A stretch of 7,529 bases of DNA from an uncultured Lachnospiraceae bacterium (lineage in GTDB: Bacteria; Bacillota_A; Clostridia; Lachnospirales; Lachnospiraceae), in contig CAJUMT010000171.1 in assembly GCA_910587495.1 (NCBI GenBank), positions 1 through 7,529 of the forward strand, read 5' to 3'. A model generated the notes under the pieces. It saw only the letters and a program-made list of their open reading frames with translations, searched no databases and had not been told where the DNA came from. Each line of letters begins with the position of its first letter. The first letter of the stretch is position 1. This document shows, one piece after another, positions 1 to 7,131 of the stretch. A program made the translations under genes and the position numbers.

Positions 1-31
1 CTTTGGCTTTGCCTTGATTTCGGGTCAAAAA

Positions 32-1762
32 TCAGGGAGTTTCGCAATTACCTATGGGTAATTTCAACGTGATAACGGTTCCGTTATCCAGAACACTTTC
101 TATAAAGAATTTATAATCTCCATTATAAAAATCATTCAGGCTATGGATGACGTATTGCAGGCCTATACCTAAAGATGTGTTTTCAGGCAAAGATGGATTA
201 GAAGAAGACGCCGGGGCGCAGGACGACAGCTTTTGCAGTCGTTCTAATGTCTCCGGCTGTATTCCTGTGCCGCTGTCTTCTATTGTAAGCGCTACCATCT
301 GCTGTTCATCACGGATTGTAATGGTAATATGCATCTGTTCGCGGTATCCATGGCTGAGGGCATTCTCGGCCAATGGCTGGAGGATGAATTTGGGGCACGG
401 ATATAACAAAGTGTCCGGATCCTGTGACGAGACAATCCGGAAGTCAAAGAGGTATCGAACCTTTTGCAGTGCAATATATTCTTTTAAGGCTGTCAGCTCA
501 TTGCCAAGGTTTGTCGAGGAACTTTGCTTGTCCAGATTATAGCTGAGAAGATGCGAAAGAGACTGGATGATATGGTCTATCTCATTCTGATGATTCATAA
601 GCGCCATCCAGTGCAGGGTGTTCAGCGTATTCATCAGGAAATGCGGATTAATCTGCGCCCGCAGTTTTTCAAGCTGCATACATGAATTTTGCTTTTCCTG
701 ATAGATGGCAGCCGTGAGCATTTCCTTGATCTGCTTCTGGAGCAGCGCAATCTTTTGAAACAAACCTTCATATTCCGGAATGGAAGAATGCATCTGTACA
801 GCAGGCATCTCATCTGAAAGAAGATAAGTAATCTGACGGTCAAATTGCTGCAGAGGACGGTATACGGTTTCCCAGAAATAAAATGCATAAAATCCGGCTA
901 TGAAGGCAAGCGGGACAGTATAGAGGATAAAATCCTTAAGAGCCATCCTGTAATCCCGGGTATATACAGAATTGGGGATCGCGGCATGGACGGCCCAGCC
1001 CTGGGAGCTTTCTTTGCTGAAGGAGCGGTACTTTCTTGAAGAATCATGGATAATCTCATCTACATAAGCGGATGAATCAGAACCTTGGGGTAAGGTGCTG
1101 TATAAGAGTTCACCGTTATAGCCGGTAAAAAGAAGATAGGCAGATTTTTGCAGGGCGTTTTTCAAAGGTTTATCCATAGAATAGGCTCCTGATTCCAGCG
1201 ACAGGGTGATAAGGTTGCCGCCGGGGATTTCTTCTGTACGATTAAGGATTAGCAGCGGATTGTTGAAAAAATCACTCTGGCTCTTGCAGGGACCCTGAAA
1301 ACAAAATACCGGATTCTCATACAGGACAGACGAAGAACCTGCCCGCACGGAGACCGGCAGGCTGTAATAGATGAAATCTTCCTTTGCCATATCATAAAGA
1401 TAGATAAGGCCGATATTAGAATTTCCCATAGTCACCGGTGATACCAAGTCAAGAAAATAGGAATAGTTTTCCTGCTGGGTATAGCGGTTTGGAGCATTCT
1501 GATAGTCGGCGAGACTTATTAAAATATCTTCATTCTCCAGTATCTGCTGGGAAGTCAGCGTAAGATCCCAAAGTATATTTTCCATAGTATCGCAGGTCTC
1601 CGCCACAAGGGCGTTGTAGTCGGTATCCAGACGTTCTTCTGTAAAACGTGTAATAAATCTTCCGATTGTAAAGACATATGTGACGACCATTAATATAAGG
1701 ATGCCAAAGAAAAAGAGAAAGATGCGTTTTTTTAGAGATAAACCCTTTCCGGACCGAATCAT
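32..1762 (-). CDS. YesM-family membrane sensor histidine kinase
   Basis: This is a 576-residue sensor kinase that probably autophosphorylates in response to an extracellular signal and passes phosphate to an AraC-type (YesN-like) response regulator. Visible parts: basic N-terminus, TM1 about 13-34, an extracellular Cache-like sensor region about 35-275, TM2 about 277-299, and a HAMP-like linker starting at YRPLQQF. Next come the His_kinase segment INPHF with phosphoacceptor His374, the N-box with Asn467 in LQPLAEN, the G1 box DSGTG (496-500) and the G2 box GIGL (532-535). All key kinase residues are present, so it looks functional. The ATG at 1760..1762 is preferred: AGGAAGG lies 8 nt upstream, and longer in-frame starts fall at the transcript start or inside the promoter. 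It is divergent from the enzyme operon. The partner regulator is not in the window and probably lies just beyond the left edge. The signal is unknown. Confidence 0.93.
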   Translation of the reverse strand: MIRSGKGLSLKKRIFLFFFGILILMVVTYVFTIGRFITRFTEERLDTDYNALVAETCDTMENILWDLTLTSQQILENEDILISLADYQNAPNRYTQQENYSYFLDLVSPVTMGNSNIGLIYLYDMAKEDFIYYSLPVSVRAGSSSVLYENPVFCFQGPCKSQSDFFNNPLLILNRTEEIPGGNLITLSLESGAYSMDKPLKNALQKSAYLLFTGYNGELLYSTLPQGSDSSAYVDEIIHDSSRKYRSFSKESSQGWAVHAAIPNSVYTRDYRMALKDFILYTVPLAFIAGFYAFYFWETVYRPLQQFDRQITYLLSDEMPAVQMHSSIPEYEGLFQKIALLQKQIKEMLTAAIYQEKQNSCMQLEKLRAQINPHFLMNTLNTLHWMALMNHQNEIDHIIQSLSHLLSYNLDKQSSSTNLGNELTALKEYIALQKVRYLFDFRIVSSQDPDTLLYPCPKFILQPLAENALSHGYREQMHITITIRDEQQMVALTIEDSGTGIQPETLERLQKLSSCAPASSSNPSLPENTSLGIGLQYVIHSLNDFYNGDYKFFIESVLDNGTVITLKLPIGNCETP

Positions 1763-1808
1763 AAGGAGTTCCTTCCTGCTTTTATATATTTGCATGTATT
1801 CTAAGTTT

Positions 1809-1837
1809 ATTATAAAGCTGCGGACAATAAATGGCAA
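1809..1837 (-). promoter_or_regulatory. Sigma-A promoter of the sensor kinase gene
   Basis: Read on the minus strand, TTGCCA (1837..1832) is followed by exactly 17 bp and then TATAAT (1814..1809). That is 5/6 and 6/6 matches to the housekeeping consensus. The transcript would start near 1802, giving a leader of about 40 nt to the ATG at 1762. An overlapping alternative, TTGTCC with an 18-bp spacer to TAGAAT, is weaker. The near-consensus boxes suggest basal expression without an activator. Confidence 0.8.
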
Positions 1838-1853
1838 TAAGATGCCGGGAAAG

Positions 1854-1883
1854 AAAAGTGGATATTTTTCATCAAAAGGTGGA
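1854..1883. promoter_or_regulatory. Candidate operator: direct repeat 21 bp apart
   Basis: Two near-identical half-sites, AAAAGTGGA (1854-1862) and AAAAGGTGGA (1874-1883), repeat in the same orientation. Their GTGGA cores are 21 bp apart, about two helical turns. AraC-family regulators commonly bind such direct repeats. The site lies about 50-80 bp upstream of the predicted kinase transcription start and about 200 bp upstream of the enzyme ATG. It could therefore control either direction. Binding by the predicted response regulator is inference. Confidence 0.35.
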
Positions 1884-2084
1884 GAATTGTGACCGCAAAA
1901 AACATGAAATCAAAATAATCCATATTTCCGGCAAGGATATGAGTTTCCTCCCGCAGAAGGGATGTCTTACAATAATAGTACAAAAAGAAAAAGTTTGGGC
2001 GGATTTGAAGGAGGTGAACAGACCGCTGCCGACGCAGAAAAAATGTAGATAAATGCGAAATATGAAAGAGGAGATTAAAACGAA
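1884..2084 (+). other. Leader/upstream region of the enzyme operon
   Basis: No convincing gene lies here. The best -10 candidate for the rightward operon is TACAAT (1968-1973), but 17 bp upstream there is only TTCCTC, a poor -35. This would fit a promoter needing an activator. A near-perfect Shine-Dalgarno, AAGGAGGTGA (2008-2017), has no ATG at proper spacing. A second site, GAGGAG (2068-2073), lies 11 nt before the enzyme ATG and is the likely ribosome binding site. An 11-codon ORF (2053-2088) overlaps the enzyme start by ATGA. No recognised riboswitch or clear terminator hairpin was seen. Confidence 0.5.
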
Positions 2085-5000
2085 ATGAAGAACAGGTATT
2101 TATTAAAAAAAGGAATTGCCCTATCCGTTGCGGTTTCTATTACAGCCTCGATGGCAATCGGTACAGGTACGGCGTATGCTGCTGAATCGGACGACAGCGC
2201 TGTAGTACAGCAGGCGGATGTGCAGGGAGACGATACGCAGCCGGAGATTAAAAATGGTGATTTTGAAAGTTTTGAGGGAGATATAATTGCTGATTGGACT
2301 TCCGCAAAAAATACTGTGGCTACATCGGTTGCAGAAGAAGAAGGTTCACAAAATCATGTGGCGCAGGTCAACAAAGGCGAAATCTCGCAGGAGCTTCAAC
2401 TGGAATCATATAGAAACTATAAAATAACTGCAAGATATAAGACAACCACCGTAAAGGATAAAGGTCAGGCGCAAATTATTGTGAAAGCTTTAAAGGGAAG
2501 TTCACCCAATATTACTGCCAAATCGGACAAAGCAAAGGACGGCGAATGGCAGAATGCAGAAATAGAGTTTATGGCTCCGGAAGACGGTAAGGTGAAGATT
2601 ACCCTAAAGGGCAGCGGCTATGAATATTTCATCAGTTCATTTGATGATGTGGCAATTCAAAAAGTTGCGACAGATTATACCAATGTACAGGTAGCTGTTG
2701 AGAAAGCAGAGAAAAGAAAGCCGGATCAGGATAAGTATACAATAGAATCATGGGAGATATTCCAGGATGCTTATGACAGAGCGATAACTGCAATGAACAA
2801 TTCGAATGCGACGCAGTATGAAGTAGACTCTGCGGCTACGGCGCTTATAAGTGCGGAAGCGGGTCTTGTTCTTTATACGCCGGAGGGAGCAAATACGTTC
2901 TATATTGATTCCGCAGATGGAAATGACAACGCAGACGGACTTACACCAGAAACAGCATGGAAATCGTTGGAGAAGGTTGGAGCGCTGCGTCTGGATGCAG
3001 GCGATCAGGTGCTTTTGAAAGCCGGAAGCGTCTGGAATGGTGAGAAGCTGACGATTAATCAGGCAAAGGGCAGTGAAGAAGCGAAGGTCGTGATCGGTAA
3101 ATATGGCGAAGGAGCTTTGCCGATCCTGAACGGCCAGGGCGGAAACTGGCATTACAGCAGAAAAGAAGAGCTTGCTACGGTACATGTATTTAATTCCTCC
3201 AACATTATCGTAGAAAATCTGGAAGTCACGAATTATGATGAGGCTGCAACTAATTATGGTAATGGTATCATCCCGGAAAGTGACAAGCTGTTGTCCGCAA
3301 TCGTTGTAGAAGGAAGAGACGCCGGACAGCTTGAGAATATTACAATTAGAAATAATGTTGTACATGATGTAAATGGAAGGATGACCGGAGGGACGAACAA
3401 ATCCGCAGGCGGAATCATCTTCTATGTAAATGGAACGGATTTCTCTAATCCTGAGAATAAAACCTGGTTTGATAATATTTCAATTGTAGGCAACGACGTA
3501 TATGATGTATGTCATGAAGCAATCTATATGCAGAGTCTCTGGGGAAAACGGTCGCTGGTTGCGGAAGGAGACGGTGAATGGGTCGGTTGGGACAATGTTT
3601 ATGTTGCCCATAATTATGTACACCATACAGCAGGCGACGGCATAGTTATCATCAATACGAAGAATGCGGTGGCAGAGTACAATCTGCTGGACGGAGTTGC
3701 TAATGAGGATTATACGGCAGGCGGCAACCCGGCTCACGCTGGTCTCTGGTGCTGGGATGCCAATAATGTTGTAATGCAGTATAACGAGGTCTGCAACACG
3801 GAGTCAAAGAAAGACGGAATGGCTTTCGATTTCGATTATGGAGTGCAGAACTCTATCTATCAGTATAACTACACACACAATAATAAGGGCGGTTTCTTTA
3901 TGGTGTGTCCGTCACCCTGGGGTGCGACAGTCAACTGTGTAGGAAGGTACAATGTCAGTGTCAATGACGGCGGATTTGACGGAACAAGGATTCTCCGCTT
4001 CGGAGGACAGAACAGTTATGGAATCCAGTTCTACAATAATACCGTATACTGGGCAGACAGTGTGGGAGAGAATATCATCGTAGCAGAGAAGGGAACCTGG
4101 GACGGCGGAGATTCAAGAGGTACCAGAATATTTAATAACATTCTGTACGGACCGTCACAGCAGGATGCAGAGACATCATGGCCTGTATTTGCAACAAACG
4201 GGGTTACATATGACAATAACTGCGTATGGGGAGGATGCGAGACAGTGTATCAGGCTCTTAACCTGGACAAGAACGCTGTTGTAGCAGATCCGCAGTTTGT
4301 GGATACAAAGGGATTCACAACAGGAAGCTTTGCCGATCATGAAGTTACGCTTGGTTCTGTAGACGGATTCAAGTTAAAAGCGACATCTCCGTGTATAGGG
4401 AAAGGAACAGAGATTCCTGACGCGCCCCAGCAGAATGAAGATATTACTATTAAAGGCAAGAAGCTGCTGGATGATTATGTGACAACGCCGATACAGAAGC
4501 CGGTAAAAGATTATTATGGTAATTTAATCAATCTGTCCGCACCTAATATGGGCGCTTATGCCGGAGCAGGAGAAGCAGAAGCGTTAGATACGACGGCGCT
4601 GGCGGACAAGATTAACGAGGTGCGCAATATTGATGAGGCGAAGTATACGGAGGAATCCGTGGCGGAATATCGTAAAGCAGTAGCAGCGGTATTGAGAGTG
4701 ACAGAGTTGATGCTGAACAATCCTTCCGCAACAACGCAGGAGGATGTAGATGCGGCAGTTGAGAACCTTCAGTCAGTGTATGACAGGGCAAAAGAAAAAC
4801 TGGTGACAAAGGAGTCTGTAAAAGAAGAATTAAGGCAGGGTATTGAGAATATTTCACAGAATGTGAAGGAAGAAAAGCTCTATACACCGGAAAGCTACAA
4901 GGCTTACGCGGATGCTCTTAAGAACGCACAGGATGTACTGGAAGACGCCGGTATTACCCAGACGGAGGCAGCTACGGCGCTGGCGGATCTTCAGACTGCG

Positions 5001-6050
5001 GCTGACGCACTGGTAGAGAAGCAGGCGCTGGTAGAGAAGGCAAGACTTCAGGCCTGGATTGAAAAGGTAGACGCGTTATTAAAGAGCGGACAGTCATTTA
5101 CTGCTGATTCACAAAAGGCGGCAGAAGAAGCGCTGGCAGCGGCAGTGGCAGTCAGTGAGAATGTCGATGCAGATACCTATGAGGTAAAACAGGCATGGAT
5201 TGATCTTATGAATGCATTCCTGAACCTGACCAACGGGAGCGTAAAGGACGGACTTGTGCAGGCAATCGCAACGGCCCGGACAATTCTTGAAGATCCGGAG
5301 ACGGAGAAGAACTATACGGCGGAGAGCATACAGGGTGTAAAGGATGCTCTGGCGGTCGCGGAGGAAGTTGATGCGAAAGAGGATGCGCCGCAGGAAGAGA
5401 TTAATGATGCAACAAATGCATTGATCGACGCGGTAACACAGCTTCTTGAGAAGGATTATACACAGTTAAGAGCGCTGATTAAGCAGGCAGAAGAGATTCT
5501 TAAGAATGAAGACCGTTATACGCCTTCTAGCGTACAGAGCCTCAAAGAAGCAGTTGCAGAGGCACAGAAGCTGGTAGATGATAAGTCCGGAACCACGGAA
5601 ACAATCAGCCAGGCAGGCGAGGATATCCTTGCGGCTATAGCAGAACTTCAGCTGAGAGGAAATAAAGATGAGCTTGCGTCTCTTATGAAGAAAGCAGAAG
5701 AGATTCTTGGACAGCCGGATCAGTATCTTGCGCAGACACTGGAAGGACTTCAGGAAGCTTATGATCAGGCGAAAGCTGTTTATGAAAACGACGATGCAGT
5801 CCAGGCTGCTATTACAGAAGCAACAGTTAAGCTGATTAATGAATGTATGGAAGTAAGGATTCTTGGCGATGTGGATCTGAACGGAATCGTAGAGCAGGCA
5901 GACAGCAGGCTGATGCTTCAGTACAGCGCTGAGTTGACGGGTCTTACAGATGAGCAGGTACTTGTTGGTGATATAAATGGAGATGGTAAGACAGATACTT
6001 TAGATGCATCCGAAGTATTGGTGAAGGTGATGGCATCTGAAGTAGAATAA
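2085..6050 (+). CDS. Secreted beta-helix glycosidase candidate (GH136-like) with FIVAR repeats and dockerin
   Basis: This is a 1321-residue exported enzyme candidate. Seen in order: signal peptide 1-32 ending AYA; a beta-sandwich carbohydrate-binding-like domain about 52-195 opening with NGDFE; one FIVAR about 198-264; a right-handed parallel beta-helix about 270-826; six tandem FIVAR repeats 835-1254; and a dockerin 1258-1318. The helix opens with a FYIDSADGND motif and GLTPETAW, then shows repeated coil motifs such as ITIRNNVVHD, VYVAHNYVHH and TRIFNNILYG. Asp577 and Asp584, in DGMAFDFD, are the best catalytic candidates. Known beta-helix families include GH136 lacto-N-biosidases (LnbX), which also carry accessory modules such as FIVAR and need a chaperone gene beside them. 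The downstream genes fit that, so GH136 is my leading guess. Another beta-helix hydrolase or lyase family remains possible. It has no membrane anchor or LPXTG motif, and the dockerin presumably supplies attachment. The start is set by GAGGAG and the signal peptide. Confidence 0.85.
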   Translation: MKNRYLLKKGIALSVAVSITASMAIGTGTAYAAESDDSAVVQQADVQGDDTQPEIKNGDFESFEGDIIADWTSAKNTVATSVAEEEGSQNHVAQVNKGEISQELQLESYRNYKITARYKTTTVKDKGQAQIIVKALKGSSPNITAKSDKAKDGEWQNAEIEFMAPEDGKVKITLKGSGYEYFISSFDDVAIQKVATDYTNVQVAVEKAEKRKPDQDKYTIESWEIFQDAYDRAITAMNNSNATQYEVDSAATALISAEAGLVLYTPEGANTFYIDSADGNDNADGLTPETAWKSLEKVGALRLDAGDQVLLKAGSVWNGEKLTINQAKGSEEAKVVIGKYGEGALPILNGQGGNWHYSRKEELATVHVFNSSNIIVENLEVTNYDEAATNYGNGIIPESDKLLSAIVVEGRDAGQLENITIRNNVVHDVNGRMTGGTNKSAGGIIFYVNGTDFSNPENKTWFDNISIVGNDVYDVCHEAIYMQSLWGKRSLVAEGDGEWVGWDNVYVAHNYVHHTAGDGIVIINTKNAVAEYNLLDGVANEDYTAGGNPAHAGLWCWDANNVVMQYNEVCNTESKKDGMAFDFDYGVQNSIYQYNYTHNNKGGFFMVCPSPWGATVNCVGRYNVSVNDGGFDGTRILRFGGQNSYGIQFYNNTVYWADSVGENIIVAEKGTWDGGDSRGTRIFNNILYGPSQQDAETSWPVFATNGVTYDNNCVWGGCETVYQALNLDKNAVVADPQFVDTKGFTTGSFADHEVTLGSVDGFKLKATSPCIGKGTEIPDAPQQNEDITIKGKKLLDDYVTTPIQKPVKDYYGNLINLSAPNMGAYAGAGEAEALDTTALADKINEVRNIDEAKYTEESVAEYRKAVAAVLRVTELMLNNPSATTQEDVDAAVENLQSVYDRAKEKLVTKESVKEELRQGIENISQNVKEEKLYTPESYKAYADALKNAQDVLEDAGITQTEAATALADLQTAADALVEKQALVEKARLQAWIEKVDALLKSGQSFTADSQKAAEEALAAAVAVSENVDADTYEVKQAWIDLMNAFLNLTNGSVKDGLVQAIATARTILEDPETEKNYTAESIQGVKDALAVAEEVDAKEDAPQEEINDATNALIDAVTQLLEKDYTQLRALIKQAEEILKNEDRYTPSSVQSLKEAVAEAQKLVDDKSGTTETISQAGEDILAAIAELQLRGNKDELASLMKKAEEILGQPDQYLAQTLEGLQEAYDQAKAVYENDDAVQAAITEATVKLINECMEVRILGDVDLNGIVEQADSRLMLQYSAELTGLTDEQVLVGDINGDGKTDTLDASEVLVKVMASEVE
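2892..4562 (+). other. Right-handed beta-helix catalytic candidate domain
   Basis: Residues about 270-826 of the large protein. Ten or more short coil motifs of the form hydrophobic-x-hydrophobic-x-x-N-x-hydrophobic recur every 20-45 residues, for example near 418, 464, 504, 561, 589, 618, 647, 679 and 708. This is the usual signature of a parallel beta-helix. The Asp-rich turn at 577-584 (DNA 3813-3836) sits mid-helix, where such enzymes often keep their catalytic acids. Family assignment within beta-helix enzymes is uncertain. Confidence 0.75.
4587..5846 (+). repeat. Six tandem FIVAR repeats (stalk)
   Basis: Residues about 835-1254 form six three-helix repeats of about 62-76 residues. Each carries a Y/F-T-x-E/D/S-S-like core: KYTEES, LYTPES, SFTADS, NYTAES, RYTPSS and the degenerate QYLAQT. 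A seventh copy (KYTIES, residue 218) precedes the beta-helix. FIVAR modules are common in Gram-positive surface and secreted glycan-active proteins and act as rod-like spacers or binding elements. At DNA level the last two copies share the 15-mer gcagaagagattctt (5487-5501 and 5694-5708), 207 bp apart, which suggests duplication. Confidence 0.85.
5856..6038 (+). other. Type I-like dockerin module
   Basis: Residues 1258-1318 at the C-terminus of the enzyme hold two calcium-loop segments. Loop 1 is DVDLNGIVEQAD (1262-1273), with ligands at 1, 3, 5 and 12. Loop 2 is DINGDGKTDTLD (1296-1307), with ligands at 1, 3, 5, 9 and 12. Each is followed by an F-helix-like stretch (SRLMLQYSA and ASEVLVKVMA). 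The usual cohesin-recognition positions 10 and 11 are Gln-Ala in loop 1 and Thr-Leu in loop 2, so the two faces differ. The likely partner is the cohesin-like protein encoded 89 bp downstream. Confidence 0.9.
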
Positions 6051-6070
6051 GGGAATATAAAGGATAGACG

Positions 6071-6112
6071 GAATCACCAGAGAGCAGCTTTAAGGGCGCT
6101 CTCTGGTGATTC
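6071..6112 (+). other. Perfect 15-bp stem-loop between enzyme and cohesin genes
   Basis: GAATCACCAGAGAGC (6071-6085) is perfectly complemented by 6098-6112, with a 12-nt loop. The following bases are taaagaaaaaagg, so there is no U-tract for a normal rightward intrinsic terminator. It starts 20 bp after the enzyme stop codon and ends 27 bp before the next ATG. It more likely protects or marks the end of the enzyme mRNA, or partly attenuates read-through, thereby setting the enzyme-to-anchor ratio. A weak terminator role is not excluded. Confidence 0.75.
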
Positions 6113-6139
6113 TAAAGAAAAAAGGAGAATCCAGCAGAT

Positions 6140-7096
6140 ATGAAAAGGTTGACAAAAAGTTTGACAGCGGCACTGATGGCAGTGTGGTGTATGGGGCAGG
6201 CATTTCCGGTGTATGCCAGTGGGAATCCGGCTGTTGTCCTGGAATCAGCAGGAGCCAGCCTGGAAGACCGCACCCTGAAGGTTGCGTGTAATATAGAAAA
6301 TGCAGATCAGGTGACGAATGGGAAAGTACGCGTCACATATGACCAGAGCCAGCTTAAGTTATTAGAAAACCAGACTGGCCGTGCAATCTCAGACTCCGAT
6401 GCCCTGTGCGAAGTGAACGACTGCATAACAGGTAATAAGGAAGAAGGAGAAATTGTATACGCTTTTGCGTCTTCAAAGGAGATGCCGTCAGAAGGATGCC
6501 TTGCAAATATGAGCTTTGCCATATTTGACCAGACGGCGGCGGGAGACGAGATAAAGATTAAGGTTTCCGTAGAAAATATAGCAGGTAAGACAGGGGAACT
6601 GCAGTCAGAGAGTAAAAACCTGACCATAAAAGTCGAAGAAAAAGAAGACAACAGTGGGAACAATGGAGACGATGAAAACAATCCAGGAGATAACACAGGA
6701 GACAACAAGAGGCCGGGAATCACAGGAAACGACCGGAAAGATACGCAATATGCGCAAGGGAGCAGGTCTTCAGGCAGCAGCATTTCAGGCGGCAGTGCCT
6801 CGGGCAGCAGATCCCAGATAAGCAGCAGCAACAGCGGCGGTACAGTAAGAAGCAGTATCGGGAACAGCCAGGAAGGCGGTACAGAAGAGATGGACATAGA
6901 GAACAATATTTCTGATATGGAGGATGAAGAGGATGCTTCATCTGAGGGGGAAACCGAGCTTAAATCTGCTTCGGACGAGAAAATACCATTAGCCGGGATT
7001 CGCTCTGGTTCATTTAACGGGTGGATGATACCGTTGGCGGCGATTGGGGCGGCAATCGTAGTATTTCTGGTATATAAGAAGAAAAAGAAACAATAA
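6140..7096 (+). CDS. Membrane-anchored single-cohesin surface protein
   Basis: This is a 318-residue surface anchor predicted to capture a dockerin-bearing partner on the outer face of the membrane. It has a signal peptide 1-26 (ending VYA) and one cohesin-like beta-sandwich about 30-166. The cohesin features are KVRVTYDQSQLKLLE, the EGEIVYAFAS strand, CLANMSFAIFD and a following DEIKIKVSVENIAG. A low-complexity Asp/Asn/Gly then Ser/Gly/Glu-rich stalk runs 167-293. A TM helix (295-312) and a KKKKKQ tail end the protein, with no LPXTG motif. The cohesin contains four cysteines (50, 90, 95, 120), which is unusual for the fold. GGAG (6124-6127) lies 12 nt before the ATG, a somewhat long spacing. 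Its immediate neighbour carries a dockerin, so the two are very probably partners. The cohesin call rests on pattern recognition. A related carbohydrate-binding beta-sandwich is the main alternative. Confidence 0.83.
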   Translation: MKRLTKSLTAALMAVWCMGQAFPVYASGNPAVVLESAGASLEDRTLKVACNIENADQVTNGKVRVTYDQSQLKLLENQTGRAISDSDALCEVNDCITGNKEEGEIVYAFASSKEMPSEGCLANMSFAIFDQTAAGDEIKIKVSVENIAGKTGELQSESKNLTIKVEEKEDNSGNNGDDENNPGDNTGDNKRPGITGNDRKDTQYAQGSRSSGSSISGGSASGSRSQISSSNSGGTVRSSIGNSQEGGTEEMDIENNISDMEDEEDASSEGETELKSASDEKIPLAGIRSGSFNGWMIPLAAIGAAIVVFLVYKKKKKQ

Positions 7097-7131
7097 GTGA
7101 ATGGGAATAATAGAACACAGGTATAATTATT

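Noticed and set aside
1..31. Possible kinase terminator or start of the response regulator at the left edge.
   Set aside because: Only a 3-bp GGC/GCC stem and no start codon with ribosome site can be seen in 31 bases; too short to judge.
1763..1777. AAGGAACTCCTT palindrome overlapping the kinase ribosome site as a translation-blocking hairpin.
   Set aside because: It gives only a 4-bp stem with a tetraloop, too weak to support a regulatory call.
1763..1837. In-frame N-terminal extension of the kinase starting at ATG 1837 (or 1795).
   Set aside because: The ATG at 1837 lies inside the -35 box of the kinase promoter, and the one at 1795 is about 7 nt from the predicted transcript start with no ribosome site. 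The ATG at 1762 has AGGAAGG 8 nt upstream.
1831..2052. A 73-codon rightward ORF in the divergent region.
   Set aside because: It begins at the kinase -35 box, has no ribosome site, shows no recognisable domain or signal, and its apparent Glu-Val-Asn codons fall on a Shine-Dalgarno-like stretch.
2748..3365. A 205-codon minus-strand ORF opposite the enzyme gene.
   Set aside because: It is Cys/Ile/Arg-rich, without domain features, and is the antisense of a clearly coding CBM/beta-helix region.
6071..6112. Intrinsic terminator call for the inverted repeat.
   Set aside because: Neither strand has a T-run just after the stem; the plus strand continues with A-rich sequence leading into the next ribosome site.
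6307..6906. A 199-codon minus-strand ORF rich in Leu, Pro and Ser.
   Set aside because: It mirrors the low-complexity Ser/Gly/Asp stalk and cohesin of the plus-strand gene; no ribosome site and no fold.
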